DNA of 15,427 nucleotides from Sphingomonadales bacterium (GTDB lineage: Bacteria; Pseudomonadota; Alphaproteobacteria; Sphingomonadales; Sphingomonadaceae). The notes under the pieces are model-generated. The model saw nothing but the letters and a program-made list of their open reading frames with translations. It was not told where the DNA came from and did not search any database. How positions within the stretch are numbered: the first letter of the stretch is position 1; each line of letters begins with the position of its first letter. Location of the stretch: positions 1 to 15,427 of the forward strand of contig JAGXGT010000017.1 in the NCBI GenBank assembly GCA_024636595.1, given 5' to 3'. Both the position numbers and the translations under genes were made by a program. This document shows positions 1-6,804 of this stretch, one piece after another.

Positions 1-626
1 GCCTCGCCAATCCGGTCGGCCATTTCCTCGAATTTTTTCGCCCACGGGCTGCGCGCCATGAAATCGTGGGTCCAGCCGTGCACCTGCTTGAGATTGGCAT
101 AGCCCCCGGTCGAGAAGGCGCGGAGCAGGTTGAGCGTCGCGGCTGACTGGTTATAGGCTCGGACCATCCGCTCCGGATCCGGATCGCGGCGCACTTCGTC
201 AAATTCGATGCCGTTGATAATATCGCCCCTATAGCTCGGCAGTTCAACACCATCCTGTACTTCGATATCGGATGAGCGCGGCTTGGCAAACTGGCCCGCC
301 ATGCGGCCGAGCTTCACTACCGGGAGTTTCGACGCATAGGTCAGCACTACTGCCATCTGCAGGATGACGCGGAAGGTGTCGCGAATATTATTCGGATGAA
401 ATTCCGCAAAGCTTTCCGCACAATCGCCACCCTGAAGCAGGAAGGCCTTGCCTTCCGACACTTCGGCCAGATCCTGTTTCAGGCTGCGTGCTTCACCGGC
501 AAAGACCAGCGGTGGGTAACTGCCAAGCAGCTCCTCGGTTTCCGCCAATTTGGCAGCGTCAGGATATTGGGGCATATGCAACCCTTCAAAATCCCGCCAG
601 CTATTTGCCGTCCAATTCGTCGCCAT
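1..626 (-). CDS. Class II DAHP synthase (3-deoxy-7-phosphoheptulonate synthase), N-terminal part, runs off left edge
   Basis: Catalyses condensation of phosphoenolpyruvate with erythrose 4-phosphate, the first committed step of the shikimate pathway, in the cytoplasm. The visible 208 residues begin MATNWTANSWRDFEGLHMP and carry two class II hallmarks. LLQGGDCAESFAEF (about residues 63-76) contains Cys69, equivalent to the metal-binding cysteine of the plant/Mycobacterium enzymes. KLGRMAGQFAKPRS (105-118) is the substrate-binding arginine/lysine segment, and HGWTHDF follows near the edge. Full proteins are about 450 residues, so over half is outside the window. An in-frame ATG lies six codons upstream (644), but 626 is preferred: AGCGGAG sits 7 nt before it, and the candidate promoter at 652-680 would start transcription near 645. 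The family is certain; the symbol varies between species (aroG, aroF, aroH), so none is given. Confidence 0.95.
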   Translation of the reverse strand, partial: MATNWTANSWRDFEGLHMPQYPDAAKLAETEELLGSYPPLVFAGEARSLKQDLAEVSEGKAFLLQGGDCAESFAEFHPNNIRDTFRVILQMAVVLTYASKLPVVKLGRMAGQFAKPRSSDIEVQDGVELPSYRGDIINGIEFDEVRRDPDPERMVRAYNQSAATLNLLRAFSTGGYANLKQVHGWTHDFMARSPWAKKFEEMADRIGE

Positions 627-651
627 TCGAGCGCTCCGCTTCATTTCCCAT

Positions 652-680
652 AAAATCGAGAGCCTTTAGGCGGGAGTCAA
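652..680 (-). promoter_or_regulatory. Candidate sigma70-type promoter for the DAHP synthase gene
   Basis: On the minus strand TTGACT (675-680) is a 5/6 match to the -35 consensus. It is followed by a 17-nt spacer and GATTTT (652-657), a weak 3/6 -10. The predicted transcription start near 645 leaves a leader of about 20 nt that includes the AGCGGAG ribosome site. The short gap (627-745) after the upstream hydrolase gene has no obvious terminator, so readthrough from upstream is also possible. Confidence 0.35.
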
Positions 681-745
681 GGGCGATGGCAAGGGAAACC
701 CATTGATGGTTGCCAGCGAAACTATCGGGAAACTACCGTTGCAGA

Positions 746-2068
746 CTAGCCGGCCGGTTTTTTCTTCCAAGTGCCGCTGTTGCGGAATTCGGGTTTGATT
801 CGGCTGACATCGGGGAGATTCTGTCCGGCAAATGCCTCATCTCCTCCTTTGGCTTTCGCTTCGTTGCTGTAATTGGGTGCTTGATAGGATCGAGGTGCGT
901 TTACATCTGATGCCGGAACTGGCCGATCATGCCTGCGCGCATTGTCCGCTGCCATCGCTGCCGTTTTCTCCGATTGAGCGGCTTCGGCTTCGGCCTTGCG
1001 TCGACCCGCCTCATAGGCTTTCTCCAGCGCAATTGGATCGAGTGAAGAGGGCGGTATGTCGCTGCTGGCCACATGATAGCGGCGCTGCTTTGGTACCGGT
1101 AAAGGCTCACCTCCGAGATATCTTTGGCTGAATGCCCTCGCCTTTCCTGCGTTGCCTTTCCAGCTGTAGAAGCGATGTGCGCCGACCGTGCTCAGGAACC
1201 GCAGGCTTGGCGCCCAGTAAGGATAGACATAGCTCGCGTGATAATGGGTGGCGGTGCCGACCGCCGTATAGCTTTTTCCCGCCAGAGCTTGGGCGGCGAC
1301 CTTGCTGGCCCGGTCCCAGAAAAACTTCGAAGGTTTGCGGCGTAGCGAACCGTCGCAAGTGTAGGTGAACTGGCAACCGGTAGAGCGTTCGCTGCCTTGA
1401 TAGACCACCCCGCATACGGTGCTGGGATAGCTGGGATGGCGGACGCGGTTCAAGATGACCTGCGCGACGGCGCGTTGGCCGGCATCCGGTTCCATCCCGG
1501 CTTCGTAATAGATCGCTTGGGTCAGACAATGCAGGGCCCGGCTATTGTCCATTGCCGAGCCGCGAAAGGCCGTCGGCCGGATGAGATGCGCCGACGACGT
1601 CAGATCCGCATTATCTCCGACCATGTCTGATAAACCGTCGATCGATCCAGCTCCGGGATCCGCAAGCGGATCAGCGCCGAGACCGCCGTAATTTTGCGGG
1701 ATCGCATAATTGGGGTCAATGAAATAAAAGGCCGATCCGGCAAAATTTTCTTCTGCGCGCTCGACTGATTGTAATTGCGGGTCGCTGGGGTTGAACTGCT
1801 GCGCATCGACGCGCGATTGTGGCAGGGTTGCCGGGATCAAGATGAGACTGATCAGGAAAAATATGGTCAAAATCTGTTCGCGGATCGTCAGTTTCGCGAA
1901 GGACAGGTGCCGTTGCGGTGCTGGCGCCGGCGCGGCGTCCCTTGCTATCCGACCGCTTACTGCGTCGTCTGCTTCCGCCAAGGTCACAAGTTCTGGAATC
2001 CTGCTGCCCAGTCCGTAGTCGGGTAGATGGCTGCTCAATGGAGGAACATAGGGTGGCGGTACGCGCAT
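746..2068 (-). CDS. Membrane-anchored SleB/CwlJ-type cell wall hydrolase
   Basis: A predicted peptidoglycan hydrolase (Hydrolase_2 family, related to the lytic transglycosylase SleB of spores) acting in the periplasm. The 440-residue product has about 65 N-terminal residues without a signal peptide, one hydrophobic segment (about 66-82, LTIFFLISLILIPA) serving as a signal anchor, a linker, and the catalytic domain (about 178-305). That domain contains AIYYEAG, where Glu189 matches the SleB catalytic glutamate, then QRAVAQVILNRVRHPSYP, GCQFTYTCDG and THYHASYVYPYWA. The last 120 residues are rich in Ala, Arg, Lys and Glu, look helical or disordered, and end KKKPAG. The start at 2068 has only a weak AGGTAA ribosome site about 10 nt upstream; a later start closer to the membrane segment is possible. 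Such proteins are common in non-sporulating alphaproteobacteria, so a role in wall remodelling is inferred rather than spore germination. Confidence 0.88.
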   Translation of the reverse strand: MRVPPPYVPPLSSHLPDYGLGSRIPELVTLAEADDAVSGRIARDAAPAPAPQRHLSFAKLTIREQILTIFFLISLILIPATLPQSRVDAQQFNPSDPQLQSVERAEENFAGSAFYFIDPNYAIPQNYGGLGADPLADPGAGSIDGLSDMVGDNADLTSSAHLIRPTAFRGSAMDNSRALHCLTQAIYYEAGMEPDAGQRAVAQVILNRVRHPSYPSTVCGVVYQGSERSTGCQFTYTCDGSLRRKPSKFFWDRASKVAAQALAGKSYTAVGTATHYHASYVYPYWAPSLRFLSTVGAHRFYSWKGNAGKARAFSQRYLGGEPLPVPKQRRYHVASSDIPPSSLDPIALEKAYEAGRRKAEAEAAQSEKTAAMAADNARRHDRPVPASDVNAPRSYQAPNYSNEAKAKGGDEAFAGQNLPDVSRIKPEFRNSGTWKKKPAG

Positions 2069-2119
2069 GAGTATTCAAATTACCTGATTGGGCCCAGACG
2101 GACGAAACGGCTGCAATAT

Positions 2120-2127
2120 AACCGGTT
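2120..2127. repeat. AACCGGTT palindrome upstream of the cell wall hydrolase
   Basis: This 8-bp perfect palindrome lies 52 bp before the hydrolase start, directly beside a TATATT sequence on the minus strand. The same core recurs at 2193-2200, 73 bp away centre to centre. A 7-bp version (AACCGGT) occurs at 3615-3621 in front of the lipoprotein gene. It may be a regulator site; nothing in the window identifies the regulator. Confidence 0.3.
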
Positions 2128-2189
2128 TATGCGGGATCCGCGCGGCACAAAACAACGCTGTTCCATGATGGGACGCGGGTTGTCGGCAA

Positions 2190-2203
2190 GTTAACCGGTT
2201 AAC
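2190..2203. repeat. 14-bp perfect palindrome spanning the MATE stop codon
   Basis: GTTAACCGGTTAAC is fully self-complementary and includes the last codons (Leu-Thr-Gly) and the TAA stop of the MATE gene. There is no loop and no following T-run, so it is not a standard intrinsic terminator; a protein-binding site is more likely, if it functions at all. Its AACCGGTT core matches the one at 2120-2127. Confidence 0.4.
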
Positions 2204-3480
2204 GGGGCTTGGCGTTCCCGCAGGTTCACAAGATATTGTGCGACCATATAGCCTGCGATCCCGAAAATGATTCCGCCAATGGCGGGAGCCAGAACAATTC
2301 CGTCGAGGCCGTAAAACTTTCGGCCCAACCAGAGAAAGGGGATGAGGCCGAGCGTGTTGCGCAGCCAATTCATTGCGGTAGACCATGTTGGATGACCCAG
2401 GTTGTTACAGGCGGCATTGCCAATGAACAGCATGCCATTAAAAAAGAAAAGTGGCGTTAACAGCGCGGCAAACAGCCAAAATACATGACGCCCTTCGCCT
2501 GCCAGATGAAAGGCGTCGCTGATCGGACCACTCAAGAGATAGAGGATTGGCCATATGATCAGCGTATAGGCCAATGCAAAAATCGTCGCTTGCTTGATCG
2601 TCATCCGTACCCGGTCGAATTGCAGCGCTCCGAAATTCTGGCCGATGATCGGTCCGATGGCCCCGGAAAGCGAGAACATCAAGCAGAAGGCAACTGGCAC
2701 GACCCGACCGACAACCGCAAAGCCGGCAATCACGTCATCGGAATAATCAGCGACGAAACGATAAGAAATAAAGCCGCCAACCGGAGTGGCAATATTGGTT
2801 AGAATTGCGGGGATCAGGATCGCCATGATTGGCCGAATATCGCTGCGAAAGCTTGGCAGGGAAAAACGGTCGAAACCGCCATAACTTTTAATGATCGGCC
2901 AGATTGCGAAGATCGCCGAAACAACAGCGGCGCATGCGCTTGCTACCGCCGCGCCGTTAATTCCCCAGTCGAAGCCAAAGATGAAAATCGGATCAAGAAT
3001 GGCATTGGTGATGCCCATGCTGAGCGTCACGTTCATCGCGCGCCGCGCCGCGCCGTGAGCGCGCAGGAAGCCGGAGCAGACCATGGCTGTGACGCTGAAC
3101 GGCATGAAGGGTGCGTAAATCCGGATATAGCCGGTGGCAGCCTGATTGGCGGCTCCGTCGGCACCGGCCAGTTCGAGAATATCGGGTGCGAAAATGAAAA
3201 ACAGGATTGCCAATGGCGCGATGAGTATTGCGCTAAGCACCATAATGTTGGTCAGGTAACGCCTGGCCTGATCCGGTGCGCCTAGACCGATTTGGCGAGC
3301 AGCAAGCGCGCTGGTTGCGATCATCAAACCGATATGGAACGCGGTAGCGAAAAATAGAATCGTTGCAGCAAAGCCCATCGCCGCAGTCAGTGAACTGTCA
3401 GCGAGTTGCGCGATATAAAACAGATCGGCAAAGTCGACGATGAACATGGTCAACAGGCCAATGCTGGCGGTCAACGACAT
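2191..3480 (-). CDS. MATE family efflux transporter (start uncertain, see evidence)
   Basis: An inner-membrane multidrug/toxin extruder that would export organic compounds against a Na+ or H+ gradient; substrate unknown. The 429-residue reading has about twelve hydrophobic segments in the two-bundle MATE pattern, with typical stretches such as LTASIGLLTMFIVDFADLFYIAQL (TM1), YAPFMPFSVTAMVCSGFLRAHG and GAIGPIIGQNFGA. The start at 3480 is the first canonical codon but has no good ribosome site. It also falls inside the conserved N-terminus: codons just upstream in the same frame read FLTGSPLRHITT, the usual lead-in to MATE TM1. The frame stays open back to a TAG at about 3562-3564 with no ATG, GTG or TTG. 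The real start may be a non-canonical AUC or AUA, a damaged start, or 3480 itself. It is divergent from the lipoprotein operon and followed after 122 bp by the hydrolase gene. Confidence 0.9.
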   Translation of the reverse strand: MSLTASIGLLTMFIVDFADLFYIAQLADSSLTAAMGFAATILFFATAFHIGLMIATSALAARQIGLGAPDQARRYLTNIMVLSAILIAPLAILFFIFAPDILELAGADGAANQAATGYIRIYAPFMPFSVTAMVCSGFLRAHGAARRAMNVTLSMGITNAILDPIFIFGFDWGINGAAVASACAAVVSAIFAIWPIIKSYGGFDRFSLPSFRSDIRPIMAILIPAILTNIATPVGGFISYRFVADYSDDVIAGFAVVGRVVPVAFCLMFSLSGAIGPIIGQNFGALQFDRVRMTIKQATIFALAYTLIIWPILYLLSGPISDAFHLAGEGRHVFWLFAALLTPLFFFNGMLFIGNAACNNLGHPTWSTAMNWLRNTLGLIPFLWLGRKFYGLDGIVLAPAIGGIIFGIAGYMVAQYLVNLRERQAPLTG

Positions 3481-3662
3481 GGTCGTGATATGCCTAAGCG
3501 GGCTACCAGTTAGGAATATGGCGGGTTGCGTCGCGATATTATCTGTTCCAGTGCAAAGCGCCTAGCCGGAACTGGCAATGGCAGAAGAGACTTTTTGCCC
3601 TATAGTCTTTTGCTAACCGGTCAATTTATCTCTAATGGAAAATGATCTTTGGGGAGCATTGG

Positions 3663-4868
3663 ATGATCTATCGAAAAGGAATGATCGCGCTGCTGATCGT
3701 GATATTGGCGGGTTGTTCGGTCGCCGAGGAATCGCAAGATCAGTCGTCACTGGAGCGCGATGTTTTTGAGCGGCGGAATACTGCCCCTGATCCGGCGGAG
3801 AATGAACTTACGCCCCGTAGCGGGGATCAGGCATATGCGCGAATCGCGCTTAATTGCATCAATAAGCAATATCCCAACAAGATCAGCCATGTTTTGAACA
3901 ACGCCGCCGACGTGGCGGAACCAGCCAAGCTGACGCCGGTCTTCTATGGCTGTTTCGACTGGCATAGTGCCGTTCACGGCCACTGGTTATTGACGCGCTT
4001 GTGGGGCCAAGATCTGGTTCCCGAGATGGATGACGAGATCGCCGCCGCACTTGCCGCGAATTTTACCGCCGAAAAAATAGCCGGTGAGATCGCCTATTTT
4101 CAAGGTGGCGACCGAGCGGCGTTCGAGCGGCCGTATGGCATCGCATGGTTCTTGCAGCTGACCACCGAATTGCGCGACATTGCAGCAGGCGAAGGCAGCA
4201 AGGCCGAGCAGGCGAAGGAATGGCTTGCTCGACTAGAGCCGCTGGAAGTGGTGATTGTAGGCAATATCAAGGACTGGCTGCCGAAACTGGCTTATCCGAT
4301 CCGGCTGGGGACGCACAACCAATCGGCTTTTGCTTTTGGACTGTTTCTCGATTGGGCCGCGCGCAGCGGCGATGATGAAATGACCGGTCTCGTCCGCAAG
4401 AAGGCTCTTGATTTCCATAGCGAGGACCGGAATTGCCCGATGGCTTATGAGCCTTCGGGGGAAGACTTCCTGTCTTCCTGTCTGATGGTCGCAGACCTGA
4501 TGCGACGGGTGTTGGATGAAGGCGAATATGCAAGCTGGTTATCCGATTTTCTGCCAGAAATTCCAACCGACGGCAGCGACGACTGGCTGGCCGTTGGCAT
4601 TGTGAACGACCCGACCGATGGGAAATTGGTGCATCTTGACGGCCTCAATCTGTCGCGGGCGTGGGCGCTGGAAGGCATGGCGTCGGCTTTACCAGATGAC
4701 GATCCGCGCCGAGCATCGCTAGTCGCGTCCGCCAGCTTGCACGGCAATTCGGGAGAGGAATCTGTGCGCACACCGCATTATTCCGGCAGCCACTGGCTGG
4801 CCAGTTTCGCAACCTATTGGCGCACCCGGAGGGGGATCGGCGCGAACGTCAGCAATCCAGCTTCGTGA
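3663..4868 (+). CDS. DUF2891 family lipoprotein
   Basis: A predicted lipoprotein of unknown function with 401 residues. The N-terminus MIYRKGMIALLIVILAGC is a lipoprotein signal peptide with lipobox LAGC (Cys18); residues Ser19-Val20 do not suggest inner-membrane retention. After an acidic linker comes the DUF2891 domain, recognised by the run of conserved Cys/His around FYGCFDWHSAVHGHW (94-108), later LGTHNQSAFAFGLFLDWA, and tryptophan-rich helices to the C-terminus. The start at 3663 is preferred over the ATG at 3642 because GGGGAG lies about 6 nt before it and gives a proper signal peptide at once. The stop overlaps the GTG start of the downstream sensor kinase, so the two are probably translationally coupled. 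The biochemical role of DUF2891 is not known to me. It resembles an all-helical toroid fold, but that is only an impression. Confidence 0.88.
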   Translation: MIYRKGMIALLIVILAGCSVAEESQDQSSLERDVFERRNTAPDPAENELTPRSGDQAYARIALNCINKQYPNKISHVLNNAADVAEPAKLTPVFYGCFDWHSAVHGHWLLTRLWGQDLVPEMDDEIAAALAANFTAEKIAGEIAYFQGGDRAAFERPYGIAWFLQLTTELRDIAAGEGSKAEQAKEWLARLEPLEVVIVGNIKDWLPKLAYPIRLGTHNQSAFAFGLFLDWAARSGDDEMTGLVRKKALDFHSEDRNCPMAYEPSGEDFLSSCLMVADLMRRVLDEGEYASWLSDFLPEIPTDGSDDWLAVGIVNDPTDGKLVHLDGLNLSRAWALEGMASALPDDDPRRASLVASASLHGNSGEESVRTPHYSGSHWLASFATYWRTRRGIGANVSNPAS

Positions 4869-6040
4869 AACCAGACTCCGCCAAACGGCCGGCGCAACAG
4901 GCCGAGGCCAGAACCGCCTCTTTGTTGAACAGGCTGTTTCCCGTGAATCGGGACCTTGCGATCAAATCGATATTCGGCATTTGGGGTGCCTATTTTCTGT
5001 TTGTAACCAGCCGCCTGCTATACATGACACAGCCCAATGCAGATGCCTTGTTGGTCCAGCGTGTCCTGATGACCAGCATCTGTATCACCTTCACATGGCT
5101 GCTCTATCGCCTGCTGATCGCGGTGCGCAGTAGCGGTATGGGGGCTGCGATGTTCATGCTGACCTTGCCCACCATGATCCTTGCCAACTATATCGCCATT
5201 CTCGACCAGATTGTATTTAACCATGAGGCGGCCCTGTTCGACCTTTCCTATCTGCTTGACCCGATAGATTTCAACTCTTTCGACTGGCCCTATATCTTGG
5301 ATGAGGCGTTTACCCGCTATTTCATCTTGGCCAGCTGGGGGGCCCTATATCTGGCCTTGTCCCACAGTCAGGAGGTGCAACGGATGATGGTGCACAGTCG
5401 GCAGTTGGAGCGGGTAAATCGGGAGAGTGAGCTCCGGGCATTGCGGTACCAGTTGAATCCACATTTTGTCTTTAACGCGCTCAACTCGGTCAGCAGCCTG
5501 ATCATCGATCGACAAAATGAGCAGGCCGAAAAGCTAGTCGATGACTTGGCCGATTATATGCGGGCGGTATTGACCGGTGGCGCCGAGGATATGATTACAG
5601 TGGAGCAGGAAATCGCTCAGCAGGTTCGCTATCTGGAGATCGAGCGGATGCGTTTCCCCGAGCGATTGCAGTATTTCGTCAACATCGATCCGGCTGCTCA
5701 TGGTTGGAGTATTCCGTCATTGATCGTCCAGCCACTAATTGAGAATGCTGTAAAATTTGGCGTTCCAGGAACCGATCAGCCGTTCAATATCATCATCTCG
5801 GCACAGATTGAGGGCGATCGCTTGCGAATCAGCGTGGCCAATAATGGCAGAGTTCAAATCCCTCCTAGACAAGCGAGCGACCGGACTGGCGGCACTGGCA
5901 CAGGATTGACCAACATCCAGAACCGCCTGAGAGCATTATATGGACAAAACGCGTCGTTGTTTCTGGCGAACAGCACGGACGGAATGGCCGTTGCAACCAT
6001 AGTTTTACCCGATCCGTCTCTAATATTTGAGGATATCTGA
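4865..6040 (+). CDS. LytS/AlgZ-type sensor histidine kinase
   Basis: An inner-membrane sensor kinase of the His_kinase (LytS-like) family, predicted to phosphorylate the LytTR regulator encoded 2 nt downstream. The 391-residue product has four hydrophobic segments (about 34-52, 66-86, 92-117, 150-166) with no large periplasmic domain. A short helical linker follows, then LRYQLNPHFVFNALNSVSSL with phosphoacceptor His200. The ATPase domain has the N-box PSLIVQPLIENAVKFG (Asn294) and the G-box GGTGTGLTNIQNRL (342-355). The GTG at 4865 overlaps the lipoprotein stop as GTGA; a TTG at 4817 would add 16 residues and is the main alternative, and neither has a clear Shine-Dalgarno. The stimulus is unknown. 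The 4-TM input domain without a named fold, and coupling to a lipoprotein, suggest an envelope or membrane signal, which is inference. Confidence 0.92.
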   Translation: MKPDSAKRPAQQAEARTASLLNRLFPVNRDLAIKSIFGIWGAYFLFVTSRLLYMTQPNADALLVQRVLMTSICITFTWLLYRLLIAVRSSGMGAAMFMLTLPTMILANYIAILDQIVFNHEAALFDLSYLLDPIDFNSFDWPYILDEAFTRYFILASWGALYLALSHSQEVQRMMVHSRQLERVNRESELRALRYQLNPHFVFNALNSVSSLIIDRQNEQAEKLVDDLADYMRAVLTGGAEDMITVEQEIAQQVRYLEIERMRFPERLQYFVNIDPAAHGWSIPSLIVQPLIENAVKFGVPGTDQPFNIIISAQIEGDRLRISVANNGRVQIPPRQASDRTGGTGTGLTNIQNRLRALYGQNASLFLANSTDGMAVATIVLPDPSLIFEDI

Positions 6041-6042
6041 CA

Positions 6043-6804
6043 GTGGCGAGGAAGCCGCTCTCGGTCCTGATTGTCGATGATGAGCCGCTCGCCCGCTCTC
6101 GCTTGAGGGCGCTGTGTGAAAGGACCGGGCTCTTTGGAGACGTGGAATTGGCAAATGGCGGGCTGCAGGCTGTGGAAAAGGTCAGGCAGAGACAACCCGA
6201 CATTCTTTTGCTCGACGTCGATATGCCCGAGTTCTCCGGGCTCAGGGTTGCTGAGTTTTGTCATGGTCTCGCGCGGGTGCCGGAGATCATTTTCACGACA
6301 GCCCATAGCCGATATGCGGTTCAGGCATTTCGGCTGGAAGCCACCGACTATCTTTTGAAGCCGGTGAAGGAGTCGTTACTGCGGGAGGCGGTAGAGCGCG
6401 CCATTGCACATCTCGCGCTCAGCGGAGATGATCACGGGCCGGATATTGCCCCACGCCTTTGGGTGCAGGACGGAGCAGGGGCATTGCAGCTGATAGTCTC
6501 GGATATTGAATGGGTGGAGGCAGAGCGTGACTATATGCGACTGTACCTGCCCGGTCGCAGTTATCTGGTGCACCAATCGATGCGTTCGCTGGAGAGCCAA
6601 TTGCCGGACGACCTGTTTGTAAGGGTTCATAGATCGACGATCGTTCGTCGAGACTGCATCGCGCAGGTGCGGCGTAAAGGGCGAAAGCGCTACATCCTAT
6701 TACGGGATGGCAGCCAATTGCCAATTGGTCCTCGTTATGCGGACCGGATCACCGCAACCGCTCAAACCGGCCGCTTGGGCGGATCCGAGACCGTGATCGA
6801 ATAA
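6043..6804 (+). CDS. LytTR-family response regulator
   Basis: A cytoplasmic transcription regulator of 253 residues paired with the preceding LytS-type kinase. The receiver domain (about 5-120) shows SVLIVDDEPLAR (acidic Asp12, Asp13), LLLDVDMPEFSG (phosphoacceptor Asp58), FTTAH and the conserved Lys106 in YLLKPV. The LytTR DNA-binding domain occupies about 138-240, with IEWVEAERDYMRLYL, the VRVHRSTIVRRDCI segment and RYILLRDGSQLPIG. The start is GTG at 6043, 2 nt after the kinase stop, with GAGGA about 10 nt upstream inside the kinase gene. The last 43 bp (6762-6804) overlap the convergent racemase gene on the other strand. LytTR proteins bind imperfect direct repeats; no clear pair was recognised in front of this operon. 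Confidence 0.95.
   Translation: MARKPLSVLIVDDEPLARSRLRALCERTGLFGDVELANGGLQAVEKVRQRQPDILLLDVDMPEFSGLRVAEFCHGLARVPEIIFTTAHSRYAVQAFRLEATDYLLKPVKESLLREAVERAIAHLALSGDDHGPDIAPRLWVQDGAGALQLIVSDIEWVEAERDYMRLYLPGRSYLVHQSMRSLESQLPDDLFVRVHRSTIVRRDCIAQVRRKGRKRYILLRDGSQLPIGPRYADRITATAQTGRLGGSETVIE

Noticed and set aside
3601..3641. TATAGT and TAATGG sequences as -10 boxes for the lipoprotein operon
   Set aside because: No acceptable -35 at proper spacing for TATAGT, and the TTGCTA-17-TAATGG pair is a poor match; the promoter was not called.
4817..4864. TTG start adding 16 residues to the sensor kinase
   Set aside because: The extension overlaps the lipoprotein C-terminus and is low-complexity; the GTG at 4865 forms a typical GTGA stop/start overlap. 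Neither can be proven.
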